64,000 nucleotides of DNA. Origin: Gelidibacter sp039916245 (GTDB taxonomy: Bacteria > Bacteroidota > Bacteroidia > Flavobacteriales > Flavobacteriaceae). Position numbers and translations under genes: made by a program. The stretch's first letter is position 1; every line of letters begins with the position of its first letter. Below are positions 25,777 through 34,349 of this stretch, piece after piece. The stretch spans positions 1 to 64,000 of the forward strand of contig NZ_JBDSLS010000108.1 in the NCBI RefSeq assembly GCF_039916245.1, written 5' to 3'. Below the pieces are notes generated by a model. The model had not been told where the DNA came from. It did not search any database and saw only the letters and a list, made by a program, of their open reading frames with translations.

Positions 25777-25807
25777 TTGTATAAACAAAAGGTTTCTCCT
25801 ATATTTG
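25777..25807 (+). promoter_or_regulatory. Promoter TTG-N20-TATATTTG of the 60-aa membrane protein
   Basis: TTG at 25777-25779 and TATATTTG at 25800-25807, a full consensus match with a 20-base spacer, 27 nt before ATG 25835. Confidence 0.75.
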
Positions 25808-25834
25808 CTTTAATTATTATAAAGAACTTGCAAC

Positions 25835-26017
25835 ATGTTTACATTTGAACAATATTTAGGATTTATAGCCTTTTTAACCATTTTGACCATGGGTTTTTGG
25901 TTAATGATATTTTTAATGACTTTCGTTATTCCTTACTGGGTCATTGGATCATCAATAGAACGATTTAAAGAAATTAAAGCAGAACGCAAAGCGAAAAGAG
26001 AAGCGGCTACCCTATAG
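25835..26017 (+). CDS. 60-aa membrane protein, unknown
   Basis: MFTFEQYLGFIAFLTILTMG, then a continuous hydrophobic stretch with WLMIFLMTFVIPYWVIG makes one long or two short TM helices. A strongly basic/acidic helical tail (RFKEIKAERKAKREAA) probably faces the cytoplasm. Short ORFs are risky, but a consensus promoter 27 nt upstream and an intrinsic terminator 22 bp downstream bracket exactly this frame, so I treat it as a real single-gene unit. No family assigned. Confidence 0.75.
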   Translation: MFTFEQYLGFIAFLTILTMGFWLMIFLMTFVIPYWVIGSSIERFKEIKAERKAKREAATL

Positions 26018-26039
26018 AAGTGACTTCCAATTATATATT

Positions 26040-26079
26040 AAAAAAGCGGTTTCAAATTATGAAACCGCTTTTTTTTTGT
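26040..26079 (+). terminator. Intrinsic terminator after the 60-aa gene
   Basis: AAAAAGCGGTTTC pairs with GAAACCGCTTTTT around AAATTAT, followed by more T. It may also serve the convergent gene on the minus strand. Confidence 0.92.
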
Positions 26080-26145
26080 TCTTATATTTTTTGGTTTTTA
26101 CCTTATGCTTGAAACTTAAAGCCTCAAGCATAAGGTAAGAACGGT

Positions 26146-28659
26146 CTATCCTTCAAAATCAAAATCTTCGCCACCATTTCCGCGATCCATAGAGCGCTGT
26201 TGTTTCTTTTGTTGGTTGAAACGGTAGGTAAATGAGAGATTGAAACTTCTTTGTCTCCACTGAAATTCAGAAGAACTGGTATATGCAGAAGTAAATGAAT
26301 CCATCGATCTTTTTCTGGTATTGAACACATCACTTACGTTAAACGCAATTGAGCCCTGGTCTTTAAAAACATCTTTGCTAAAGGCCAAATCAGTAGAGAA
26401 CATTCCTTTTGTTTTATTTTGGGCATCTTCACTTGGTCCCATATAGAAAATACGTGTTTGCCAGTCAATTTTACCAGGTAAGGTATATTTGTTATTGAAA
26501 CGTACAAACCAGCTTAAGTTTTCTGCGCCATAATCTACTTTGTTATATACTCCTGCAGTTTTTGATTGAAACAAGTTAAAGTTACCATTCATGTTCCAAT
26601 CTCTTGATGGGCGGTAAGTTAAGGTAAACTCAAAACCAAATCTGTCATTAGTTGCCAAGTTGATAGGTGTTCTTCTGATTACAGGATTCACACTTTCATA
26701 TTGAGACGTAAGATTTTCAAAGTTTGGATCATTTTCATTAATGGTGAAGTTGATGTCTCTAATGTAATAATCGCCTGTAGTTTCACTAATAAAACTGAAC
26801 ACGTCCGTTGCTCTTTCATAATAGATGGAAGAGTTCAAGGTAAACTTATTGATTTTAGTCAAATAACCTAAATCAACTTTGTTGGAGTAGCTTGGATCGA
26901 TATCAGGATTTCCTACAAATAAACTTGTTGGGCTAGTTCTTGAAGGAAATGGATTGATGAAACGGGAATAGGGTCTTCTGATGCGTCGGTTGTATCCTAA
27001 TTGAAAACTCTGGTTCTCATTTAATTCATAGCCTAGATTCACTGTTGGGAACAAACCAGCATAATCCTTTTTTTGTACATCATTAGTGGTTTTTTGATCA
27101 ATGGTAATACGCGCAGATTCCATACGCAAGCCCATTAAATAAGAAAATTTCTTATTGATCTTACTTCCAAATTGCGTGTAAACAGCATTCACATAATCTT
27201 TGTAGAGTAAATTATTGCTGACATTTGGATCTACTTCAAAGTTGCCATTTTCAAAAAACAACAAGCTATAATCGGTATCCAATTGATTAAAATTACCACG
27301 GTATCCAAATTCAAACTGGCTATTGTCGCCAATAGGACGTACGTAATCAGATTGTAATAAGATTTTATCCTGATTTTGAAGTGTGAAAACACGCTCTACT
27401 TCAGTACCATCTTGGGTAATGAATGAGCGATTGTCTTCGTCACTGGTTTCGTATTGAAAATCGAAAGTTAATTTATGCTGACTGTTGTTATCAAATTGCT
27501 TGTTAAGGTTAACAGCATATTGGATCGTTTTAGAATTTTGATCTTCTGGATCGAAACGTGAAGAAAGTGATGTCAAATTATTGTTGATATCGTATTCTCT
27601 ACTGATGTTTGTAGAATTATTATCTCGGTCGCTGTTTCTGTACACCAATGAGGTGGTCAAAGACGTCGAATTATTGATATACCACTCCACGCCAAGGTTG
27701 GTCGTAAAGTTGTTGCTTACTCTGTTGGAATTACGTTTTTCAAATAAGAATGTATCAGGTTTATCTTCGATGATATTTCCATTCTCATCACGTCTAATGT
27801 TGAAATAATGGGTATCTGTAGAAGATTTTCCTGGCGAATCGCTATAAGAATAACTTGTGGTATTGAAAAAATTGAAATCGCCAGTTCTGTAGTTAATATT
27901 CCCAGAAAGACCTGCAGATGTTGGATGTCCAGCATTTGCCGTAATAGCGCCATTTAAACCTTGAAGTTTACTTCTCTTTAAGATGATATTTAGAATTCCA
28001 CCTGTACCTTGAGCATCATAACGCGCCGATGGCGATGTGATGACTTCAACGCGCTCAATTGATTCAGCTGGTAGTTGACGCAAGGCATCTGTTGAGTTAA
28101 GACCAACTAATCCAGAAGGTTTCCCATTGATTAAAATGGTCACGTTATCGTTACCTCTTAAGGACACATTCCCTTCAACATCGACTGAAACAGAAGGTAT
28201 ATTATCTAGTACGTCACTTACAGTTCCACCTCTAACGGTCAAATCAGAACCAACGTTATATATTTTTTTGTCCAACTTAATTTCCACCGTTGTGCGTTCG
28301 GCAATAATTGAAACTTCGCCTAAAGCTTGAGCGTCAATCGCAATGGTCAAGACACCTAAATCAGTGTTTTTAAGTAAAGTTTTATTAGGAATTTTTATAG
28401 TGCCATATGAGATGTATTCTACAGAAATATCATAGGTACCTCTTGGGACTTTTATATCAAATTTACCTTGTGTATCAGTGATGCCACCTGTGACAATCCT
28501 GTTTTCTTTTTTACTGAAAAAAGCGATGGTTGCATATTCAAGAGGCTGATTGACATCTTTGTCCATCACTGTACCTGTAATGCTGACCTCCTCTTGAGCG
28601 GAGAGAATGTTTGAAGTAAATAGAAAAAGTAAGGTAAATAAGTAGGGAATTAGTTTCAT
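26146..28659 (-). CDS. Outer-membrane beta-barrel protein, TonB-receptor-like
   Basis: 837 aa. A signal peptide (LIPYLFTLLFLFTSNILSA) is followed by a carboxypeptidase-D-like domain (ITGTVMDKDVNQPLEYATIAF, then YDISVEYISYG). The plug-like region has SVDVEGNVSLRGNDNVTILI and IERVEVITSPSARYDAQGTG, then GGILNIILK. A large barrel with DNDN/NFNL-type strands ends in the basic/acidic tail QRSMDRGNGGEDFDFEG. This is the outer-membrane beta-barrel family common in Bacteroidota; the tail after the barrel is atypical for a TonB receptor, which usually ends in an aromatic residue. Substrate unknown. The small secreted protein gene lies 4 bp upstream, clearly co-transcribed. Confidence 0.88.
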   Translation of the reverse strand: MKLIPYLFTLLFLFTSNILSAQEEVSITGTVMDKDVNQPLEYATIAFFSKKENRIVTGGITDTQGKFDIKVPRGTYDISVEYISYGTIKIPNKTLLKNTDLGVLTIAIDAQALGEVSIIAERTTVEIKLDKKIYNVGSDLTVRGGTVSDVLDNIPSVSVDVEGNVSLRGNDNVTILINGKPSGLVGLNSTDALRQLPAESIERVEVITSPSARYDAQGTGGILNIILKRSKLQGLNGAITANAGHPTSAGLSGNINYRTGDFNFFNTTSYSYSDSPGKSSTDTHYFNIRRDENGNIIEDKPDTFLFEKRNSNRVSNNFTTNLGVEWYINNSTSLTTSLVYRNSDRDNNSTNISREYDINNNLTSLSSRFDPEDQNSKTIQYAVNLNKQFDNNSQHKLTFDFQYETSDEDNRSFITQDGTEVERVFTLQNQDKILLQSDYVRPIGDNSQFEFGYRGNFNQLDTDYSLLFFENGNFEVDPNVSNNLLYKDYVNAVYTQFGSKINKKFSYLMGLRMESARITIDQKTTNDVQKKDYAGLFPTVNLGYELNENQSFQLGYNRRIRRPYSRFINPFPSRTSPTSLFVGNPDIDPSYSNKVDLGYLTKINKFTLNSSIYYERATDVFSFISETTGDYYIRDINFTINENDPNFENLTSQYESVNPVIRRTPINLATNDRFGFEFTLTYRPSRDWNMNGNFNLFQSKTAGVYNKVDYGAENLSWFVRFNNKYTLPGKIDWQTRIFYMGPSEDAQNKTKGMFSTDLAFSKDVFKDQGSIAFNVSDVFNTRKRSMDSFTSAYTSSSEFQWRQRSFNLSFTYRFNQQKKQQRSMDRGNGGEDFDFEG

Positions 28660-28663
28660 TAGT

Positions 28664-29074
28664 TTAGTTGTTTTTCTTTGTTTTTTGTAATTTTTTAATT
28701 TCAGCTTTATTGTCGGTTAAATATCTTTGGATGGAATTGATGGTTTCTTCAGTGTAAAGTTCTTCAACATCCGAAAAATGAGTGGCTTTTAATTGTTCCA
28801 CTAGTGGCTGTTTTTCATATTCTGAAACTTCAGTCATCATGATTTGATTTCGTTTTTTATAGAACTCATCAATTTTCTGTTTGATGATGGCTCCTTTAAA
28901 ATCATCGACCTTTAATAAATTGATGTAGGTATCCATGCGATCGTAATATTCCTGATATTGTTTTTGGATGTATTTTTCACGTTCTTTTTCCCTAGCCGCA
29001 TCCGTTTGGGCATATGAAGTACTAACGCTAAAAAAAAGCATCAAAAGAGACATCCTGACTAATTTTGTGACCAT
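28664..29074 (-). CDS. Secreted helical 136-aa protein, partner of the barrel protein
   Basis: A signal peptide, LVRMSLLMLFFSVSTSYAQ, is followed by ~115 residues of charged helix (EREKYIQKQYQEYYDRMDTY; KQKIDEFYKKRNQI). It probably lies in the periplasm. It ends 4 bp before the start of the outer-membrane barrel gene, so the two form an operon. No family name. A chaperone or accessory role for the barrel is inferred from position only. Confidence 0.75.
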   Translation of the reverse strand: MVTKLVRMSLLMLFFSVSTSYAQTDAAREKEREKYIQKQYQEYYDRMDTYINLLKVDDFKGAIIKQKIDEFYKKRNQIMMTEVSEYEKQPLVEQLKATHFSDVEELYTEETINSIQRYLTDNKAEIKKLQKTKKNN

Positions 29075-29155
29075 AACATGCTGGTTTAGTTAATAAGAAT
29101 GCGAAAATAGAATTTGGTTTAATGATGTTTGGTTAAAGTTGTGTTAAAGAATCCG

Positions 29156-29497
29156 CTATAAAACCTCGACGATTTTCTGCGGAGGGCGGCCTATAACGGC
29201 TTTGTTACCGTTTATGACGATTGGCCGTTCGATAAGTTGTGGGTGCTTTGCCATGGCGGAAATGATATCATCATCAGAGAGTTCTAAATTCTTGAAATTC
29301 TCTTTCCAAATAGACTCATGGGTTCTTACCAATTCAATAGGTTTGATTTTTAAAAGACCAATGATTTCTTTAAGTTCTGCAACACTTAATAATTGGTCCA
29401 TGTACTTAATGACTTGGAAGTTTGCTTTTTCATTTTCTAAAATTGCTAGTCCCTCTCTAGATTTGCTGCATCTGGGATTATGGTAGATCGATATCAT
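29156..29497 (-). CDS. arsC: ArsC/Spx-family arsenate reductase-like protein
   Basis: 113 aa starting MISIYHNPRCSKSREGLAIL, with the catalytic Cys10 in NPRCSKSR and a C-terminal RPIVINGNKAVIGRPPQKI that carries the conserved Arg residues of glutaredoxin-linked arsenate reductase. The family reduces arsenate to arsenite for export. No arsB/acr3 or ArsR neighbour is present, so a general thiol role is also possible. It has its own consensus promoter. Confidence 0.88.
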   Translation of the reverse strand: MISIYHNPRCSKSREGLAILENEKANFQVIKYMDQLLSVAELKEIIGLLKIKPIELVRTHESIWKENFKNLELSDDDIISAMAKHPQLIERPIVINGNKAVIGRPPQKIVEVL

Positions 29498-29522
29498 TTT
29501 GGGTTTATTTTATAGGAATATC

Positions 29523-29553
29523 CAAAGTTACACCAATTGAATGCAGTTCACAA
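29523..29553 (-). promoter_or_regulatory. arsC promoter TTG-N20-TAACTTTG
   Basis: Minus strand: TTG at 29553-29551, 20-base spacer, TAACTTTG at 29530-29523; the ATG is 26 nt further on. Confidence 0.7.
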
Positions 29554-29576
29554 TTATTTCCATTTAATGCGTAATT

Positions 29577-30194
29577 TCAGATTGCAATGTCGAAAGATTT
29601 TAATTCTGCTTTCAACTGGTCAGGGTTTTGAAAATGTATGGTATTGATGCCTAGTTCTTTGGCCGCGTTGATATTTCGAAGATTATCATCTATAAAAACG
29701 GAGTTTTCTGCCTCTATATTAAAGCGATTTAAAGTCAATTCATAAATATCCTTAAATGGTTTACGAGTTTTTTCTTCGCCCGAAACTAATATACCTTCAA
29801 ACCAATGTAAAAAATCAAAAGTTTCCAAAGCAACAGGAAAGGTTTCATGGCTCCAGTTTGTGAGTGCAACCACTTTAAATTGCTTACTATCGATTAATTT
29901 TTTTAGAATGTCAACAGTGCCTTCAATAGCTTCTCCCAGCATTTCTTCCCAGCGTCCATAAAACATTTTAATAAGTTCTTCATGCTCAGGGAAAAGTGCA
30001 ATACGCTCCTCAGTTGCTTTTGCTAACGGGTAGCCTGCATCTTGGTTTTCATTCCAGTCATGGGTACAAATAGTATCGAAAAACCATTGCATTTTTTCTC
30101 TATCGCCTTCAAAAACGTCCAGGTATACATATTCTGGGTTCCAATCGATAAGAACGCCTCCGAGGTCGAAAATTATGGTGTCTATTTTTTTCAT
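29577..30194 (-). CDS. HAD-superfamily phosphatase (YihX-like)
   Basis: HAD motif I is DTIIFDLGGVLIDWNP near the N-terminus (nucleophile and acid Asp at DLGGV; the second Asp position is Gly, as in several YihX-like proteins). Motif II is VVALTNWSHETFP, the Lys motif EEKTRKPFKDIYEL, and motif III/IV SVFIDDNLRNINAAK. I start at the ATG at 30194 (205 aa) directly before motif I; the longer frame to 30278 adds 28 residues of non-homologous sequence. The probable substrate is a sugar phosphate such as glucose-1-phosphate. Confidence 0.85.
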   Translation of the reverse strand: MKKIDTIIFDLGGVLIDWNPEYVYLDVFEGDREKMQWFFDTICTHDWNENQDAGYPLAKATEERIALFPEHEELIKMFYGRWEEMLGEAIEGTVDILKKLIDSKQFKVVALTNWSHETFPVALETFDFLHWFEGILVSGEEKTRKPFKDIYELTLNRFNIEAENSVFIDDNLRNINAAKELGINTIHFQNPDQLKAELKSFDIAI

Positions 30195-30501
30195 TTTTAA
30201 ATTTATTATTGATCCAGAAGTTTTTGATTCTATTAATTCAATTTGGCCAAAATTCCATTCTTTTTCTGGATTAGCCAAAATTCTTATTTGTTAATTGTAA
30301 TTGAATGATCAGCCAAATCATAGTAAGTCTGTTAAAAACATAAAGTGTATTTCTCCACGTCAATCAAATGTTCTTCATTTATTACAGAAATGTCTAACTT
30401 TCTTATATTTACCCAATGTAGAAGCATGAGCATAGGCGCTAAAACTAATTATCTGAAAAACAGGTCAATCTTTTCAATGGGATTAGAATAAAATAAGAAT
30501 A

Positions 30502-31476
30502 ATGCTTGAAATATTTGAAAGTAAAATGAATGAAGTGAACTCGGACAAAATTAATATGTTTTGGCATAAAGTTCCTTTTGGGAAAAAAAACTTCGGAGAT
30601 GTTTTAGGACCTTATATCGTAGAGAATCTTTCGGGTAAAAAACCCATGTACACGCCACTACTGCATACAGGCTTCAATAAACTATTCGTTTTAACCTATC
30701 TCAGGGCGATTTATAACAGAAAATTATCTGTTAAGGAAATGTATTATAATATCCAATTTCTATTAGGTAAGAAACAGAACCTTCTTATAACTATCGGTAG
30801 TGTAATTGATTGGTATACCAATCCTAATTGTGATATATGGGGTTCAGGTATTATAAAACAAAATTGCCAAATAACCAATGCTAATTTCTACGCAGTTCGC
30901 GGAAAACACACTCAACTTCGTCTTAAACAGCTAGGTTATCAAGCTCCAGAAGCCATCGGAGATCCAGCATTATTAATGCCGCTGATATTCACACCTAAGG
31001 TAAATAAAAAATACAAATTAGGAATTATTCCACATTTTTTACACTATGAGGAAATCATTGAAAAATTAAATAGCGATGACGTTTTAATTATCAATCTTTT
31101 TGATGCTATAGAAAAGGTCATTGAAGATGTATGTTCTTGTGAAAAAATAATTTCAAGTTCCCTTCATGGTATCATCATAGGTCACGCTTACGATGTTCCT
31201 TCATTATGGTTTGGGCTTGCTAGTGGTAATATTGGCGGAGATGATATTAAGTTTGCAGATTATTTTTCCAGTGTGGAAATAAGGGAATATGAAAGGTTTA
31301 AAATAGATCATAACCGTTATGATGAAAACTATCTTACTATTATAGAATCACTATTCGATGAACATAAAGAACTCACTTTAGTTACTTCTGAAATATTAAA
31401 AAAGATACAAGGGGATTTAATTAAATCGGCTCCCTTTACCATAAGGCCTCAGTTTAGAGAAAATGGAGGGGAATAG
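30502..31476 (+). CDS. Polysaccharide pyruvyl transferase family protein
   Basis: 324 aa. The start FWHKVPFGKKNFGDVLGPYI matches the N-terminal NxGD region. FYAVRGKHTQLRLKQLGYQ and APEAIGDPALLMPLIF are typical middle motifs, and IISSSLHGIIIGHAYDVPS is the SxRxHG-like nucleotide-binding motif in its SSLHG form. The family adds ketal pyruvate or acts as a glycosyl-modifying enzyme in capsule or LPS synthesis. It is isolated from any larger surface-glycan cluster here, but a GT2 gene lies 1.7 kb downstream across prfB. A strong terminator follows. Confidence 0.88.
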   Translation: MLEIFESKMNEVNSDKINMFWHKVPFGKKNFGDVLGPYIVENLSGKKPMYTPLLHTGFNKLFVLTYLRAIYNRKLSVKEMYYNIQFLLGKKQNLLITIGSVIDWYTNPNCDIWGSGIIKQNCQITNANFYAVRGKHTQLRLKQLGYQAPEAIGDPALLMPLIFTPKVNKKYKLGIIPHFLHYEEIIEKLNSDDVLIINLFDAIEKVIEDVCSCEKIISSSLHGIIIGHAYDVPSLWFGLASGNIGGDDIKFADYFSSVEIREYERFKIDHNRYDENYLTIIESLFDEHKELTLVTSEILKKIQGDLIKSAPFTIRPQFRENGGE

Positions 31477-31489
31477 TTTTAAAAACATG

Positions 31490-31535
31490 AATGTCGGATA
31501 AATCAAATGGATTGATTTATCCGACATTTTATTTT
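31490..31535 (+). terminator. Long perfect-stem terminator (convergent junction)
   Basis: A 17-bp stem: AATGTCGGATAAATCAA pairs with TTGATTTATCCGACATT, then TTTATTTTT. It lies between the convergent pyruvyl transferase and prfB genes. Confidence 0.92.
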
Positions 31536-31619
31536 TAGTGATTTTTTAAAGACAGGCAATTTACTGATCGCTTTTCTTAGATTAATAATTTGATCGCTGT
31601 TAAATGAACAGGAACTTAA

Positions 31620-32730
31620 TTAAAGTTCATTCGGATTGTCATCCTTTTGTCCCATCATCATGAGGTATGCTTTTAAAAACTCGTCAATATGACCGTTCAT
31701 CACATCGTCAACATTTCCTGTTTCATATCCGGTCCTGACGTCCTTCACTAATTTATAAGGATGCATCACGTAATTACGGATTTGGCTTCCCCATTCAATT
31801 TTCATTTTCCCTGATTCGATATCTTCCCGCTGTGCCAATTGTTTTTGCAGTTCTATTTCATACAATTGAGATCTTAACATTTGCATGGCTCTCGATCTAT
31901 TATCGTGTTGTGAACGGGTTTCTGAACATGAAATTTGAATGCCAGTAGGTTTATGGACCAATTGCACTTTAGTTTCAACTTTATTGACATTCTGCCCACC
32001 TGCGCCACCAGAACGTGACGTGGTAATTTCAATGTCGGCAGGATTGATATCAATTTCGATGGTTTCATCTACAAGTGGATATACATAAACAGAGGCAAAA
32101 CTTGTATGGCGTTTGGCATTACTGTCAAAAGGGGAGATGCGGACGAGTCTATGCACGCCGTTTTCACCTTTTAACCAACCAAATGCAAATGCGCCTTCAA
32201 TTTCTAAAGTCACCGTTTTTATACCTGCAACATCACCTTCCTGAAAGTTGAGTTCTTTTACTTTAAATCCACTGTGTTCAGCATACATGAGGTACATGCG
32301 CATGAGCATACTCGCCCAATCGCAGGATTCGGTACCACCAGCGCCTGAAGTAATTTGAAGTACGGCACTTAAGTTATCGCCTTCTTCTGAAAGCATGTTC
32401 TTAAACTCTAGTTTTTCAATATGCGCGACCGTTTTTTCTAAATGTTCCTCTAATTCTTGGGCAGATATTTCATCCGCTTTATAGAATTCATAGAACACCT
32501 TAAGATCTTCAATTAAAGATTTAGCGGTTTCGTAATCGGCAACCCAGTGTTTTTTTTCGCGTAATGATTGCATTACAAGCTCGGCGGCTTTGCTATCATT
32601 CCAGAAATTTGGATCGAAGGTTTTTTCCTCTTCGTTACTTATCTCAATAGTTTTGGCATCTATGTCAAAGATACCTCCTCAACGCACCAAGGCGTTCTAC
32701 AAGGCCTTTAACTTGATCGGATGGAGTCAT
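31620..32730 (-). CDS. prfB: Peptide chain release factor 2, with programmed +1 frameshift
   Basis: The gene starts at ATG 32730 and codes 21 residues (MTPSDQVKGLVERLGALRRY, then L) before an in-frame TGA at 32667-32665. A +1 shift at CTT-TGA continues as DIDAKTIEISNEEEKT and joins the long frame, giving 369 aa, the usual RF2 length. RF2 marks are SPF (RISPFDSNAKRH) for stop-codon recognition and GGQ (SRSGGAGGQNVNKVET) for hydrolysis. Annotating only the long frame from its first ATG (32573) would drop ~52 residues. RF2 reads UGA, so the shift is autoregulatory: scarce RF2 lets ribosomes slip and make more. Confidence 0.96.
32664..32679 (-). other. prfB recoding site AGGAGG-TAT-CTT-TGA-C
   Basis: Minus strand: AGGAGG at 32679-32674, a 3-base spacer TAT, slippery CTT at 32670-32668, TGA at 32667-32665 followed by C. 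Spacing and sequence match the classical RF2 frameshift site, including a strong SD-like hexamer, which is otherwise very rare in this genome. Confidence 0.95.
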
Positions 32731-32749
32731 TTTTAGTTGTTATTTTTGA

Positions 32750-32757
32750 CAAATGTA
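32750..32757 (-). promoter_or_regulatory. prfB -7 element candidate TACATTTG
   Basis: The minus strand reads TACATTTG, a full TAnnTTTG match, 19 nt before the prfB ATG at 32730. No clear TTG at the -33 spacing. Confidence 0.45.
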
Positions 32758-32841
32758 TCACTAAATGGAGGTAGTTTTAAAAAAATATGAGAATAATTTT
32801 TTCAAATTTATTTATGTAGATTTATGATCTAATCCTTCATT

Positions 32842-33033
32842 ATGAAAAAACAGTTACTTTATGTTATTTTATTTCTGGATACAAGTCCTTCATTTTCACA
32901 AGTATTGAAGGATAAAAAAATAGATACTTACAACGGCTTTTTTAATTTTTATTATGAATAAAAACAGGATAACATCTATGGAAGTCGATAAAATTGATCA
33001 AGTCGTAAATTGCGCAACCTAATGTACGAATGA
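32842..33033 (+). pseudogene. Remnant of a zinc-dependent metalloprotease (DUF5117-type) N-terminus
   Basis: ATG 32842 opens a signal-peptide-like MKKQLLYVILFLDTSPSFSQ, then KKIDTYNGFFNFYYE and a stop. In shifted frames the DNA goes on as KQDNIYG and EVDKIDQ, then VNCAT and TND. Joined, these resemble the N-terminal strand pattern I recall for secreted zinc-dependent metalloproteases of this phylum (FFNFYYDEKxDKIYLEV, then YVNSLATG). So this seems to be a heavily decayed start of such a gene; the rest is missing. The gap 33034-33222 shows nothing else. Confidence 0.5.
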
Positions 33034-33222
33034 TGTGATGAAATGCATAAAAGCTATTTGCAATGTTTAAAATATATGATTTTCCTAATCATTCACGCAG
33101 ATAATCGAGTTTTGTGAAAAATAGTGAGTTTTAAGGCGTCTTTTAGTTATATTCGACATTTAAAAAGCACTTTAAATCAGAGAATTACTCTAACCACATA
33201 AAAGTAAGTATCTAAATAATCG

Positions 33223-34266
33223 ATGAGATTAAGTATTATTATTCCAGTTTATAATGTCGAAAAATACGTTTCTCAATGTCTAGATAGCGTACTTGATCAG
33301 GATATTGACGCTAAAGATTACGAGATTATTATAGTTAATGATGGATCAACTGATGGAAGTTTGAGAATCATTCAGAATTATGCCAAAATACATGATCGTA
33401 TTAAAGTCATCGATAAAAAAAATGGCGGCGTTGGTAGTGCCAGGAATTGTGGTATGGATGTCGCTCAAGGGAAGTATATTTATTTCCTAGATCCTGACGA
33501 TTATCTCATATCAAATTCATTAAAAGCATTAGTGGATACTAGTGAACGTCATCATTTAGATATTTTAACTTTCCTGTCTGGTTTTTTTTCTAAATCATCT
33601 CCAAAAAATCAAACTATAGCTAATAACCTGCCTCTTGATATTTCGGTAGAGCACCCAATTAGCCCTATAACAACTGGGGAAGATTATTTAGAGAACGAAT
33701 ACTATAGAGTAGAAGTGTGGTATTTCTTTATAAATCGAGAATTTTTGAAAAATTCAGAAATAAGATTTATCGAAGGGCGGTGGATGGAAGATGCTATTTT
33801 TTCGTTGGAGTTATTTTTAAAGGCAAAAAGGATGACCCATTTAAAATTCGATGCGCACCGACACAGAAAAACCTCAGGTACGGCGATGACCAAGAGGGAA
33901 CCGACACATTATCTTAACGTTATCAGAGACATTCAAAATGTGGCCATAATTTATGATTCCAAGATAAAAATGTTGGAAAATAAAAATATTAACCCTGGAT
34001 CCTTAGCGCGAATTAAGGCTAAGCAGGAATCATTCGTGTTTTTTTCCATGATACGCATACTGCAATCAACGATGAGCTTTGAAGAAGTAAAACGACGAAT
34101 GAGTGACATGAGCTTGATAAATGCTTATCCCATAAATTCATTTTTAGGGAAAGACTATAATAGAATTGATTATAAAATTCTGGTTCCGCTTTTTAATAAA
34201 AAATGGCGATTTTATTTTTTCTTCCGACTTGTTAATCCTGTGCTTAAACTCAAATATAAGTTTTAA
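33223..34266 (+). CDS. Glycosyltransferase family 2
   Basis: 347 aa with the GT-A fold start MRLSIIIPVYNVEKYVSQCL, EIIIVNDGSTDGS (first Asp motif), GGVGSARNCGMDVAQGKYI and the DXD-like YFLDPDDYL at ~residue 90. Acceptor side: EGRWMEDAIFSLELFLKAKR with the catalytic ED pair. It is typical of capsule or LPS glycosyltransferases. The C-terminal region is basic and aromatic (FYFFFRLVNPVLKLKYKF) and may touch the membrane. No other glycan genes adjoin it except the pyruvyl transferase across prfB. A decayed gene lies just upstream. Confidence 0.92.
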   Translation: MRLSIIIPVYNVEKYVSQCLDSVLDQDIDAKDYEIIIVNDGSTDGSLRIIQNYAKIHDRIKVIDKKNGGVGSARNCGMDVAQGKYIYFLDPDDYLISNSLKALVDTSERHHLDILTFLSGFFSKSSPKNQTIANNLPLDISVEHPISPITTGEDYLENEYYRVEVWYFFINREFLKNSEIRFIEGRWMEDAIFSLELFLKAKRMTHLKFDAHRHRKTSGTAMTKREPTHYLNVIRDIQNVAIIYDSKIKMLENKNINPGSLARIKAKQESFVFFSMIRILQSTMSFEEVKRRMSDMSLINAYPINSFLGKDYNRIDYKILVPLFNKKWRFYFFFRLVNPVLKLKYKF

Positions 34267-34349
34267 GAAATTTCACTTCAAATTTTCGAGGAAAGTCTTT
34301 TGATAAATTATCATAACGCGTTTGTGCGTTTTAAATATCATAATAACCT

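Noticed and set aside
32573..32575. Start of prfB at the first ATG of the long frame
   Set aside because: It would remove the conserved N-terminal helix domain; the upstream short frame and recoding site explain the full protein.
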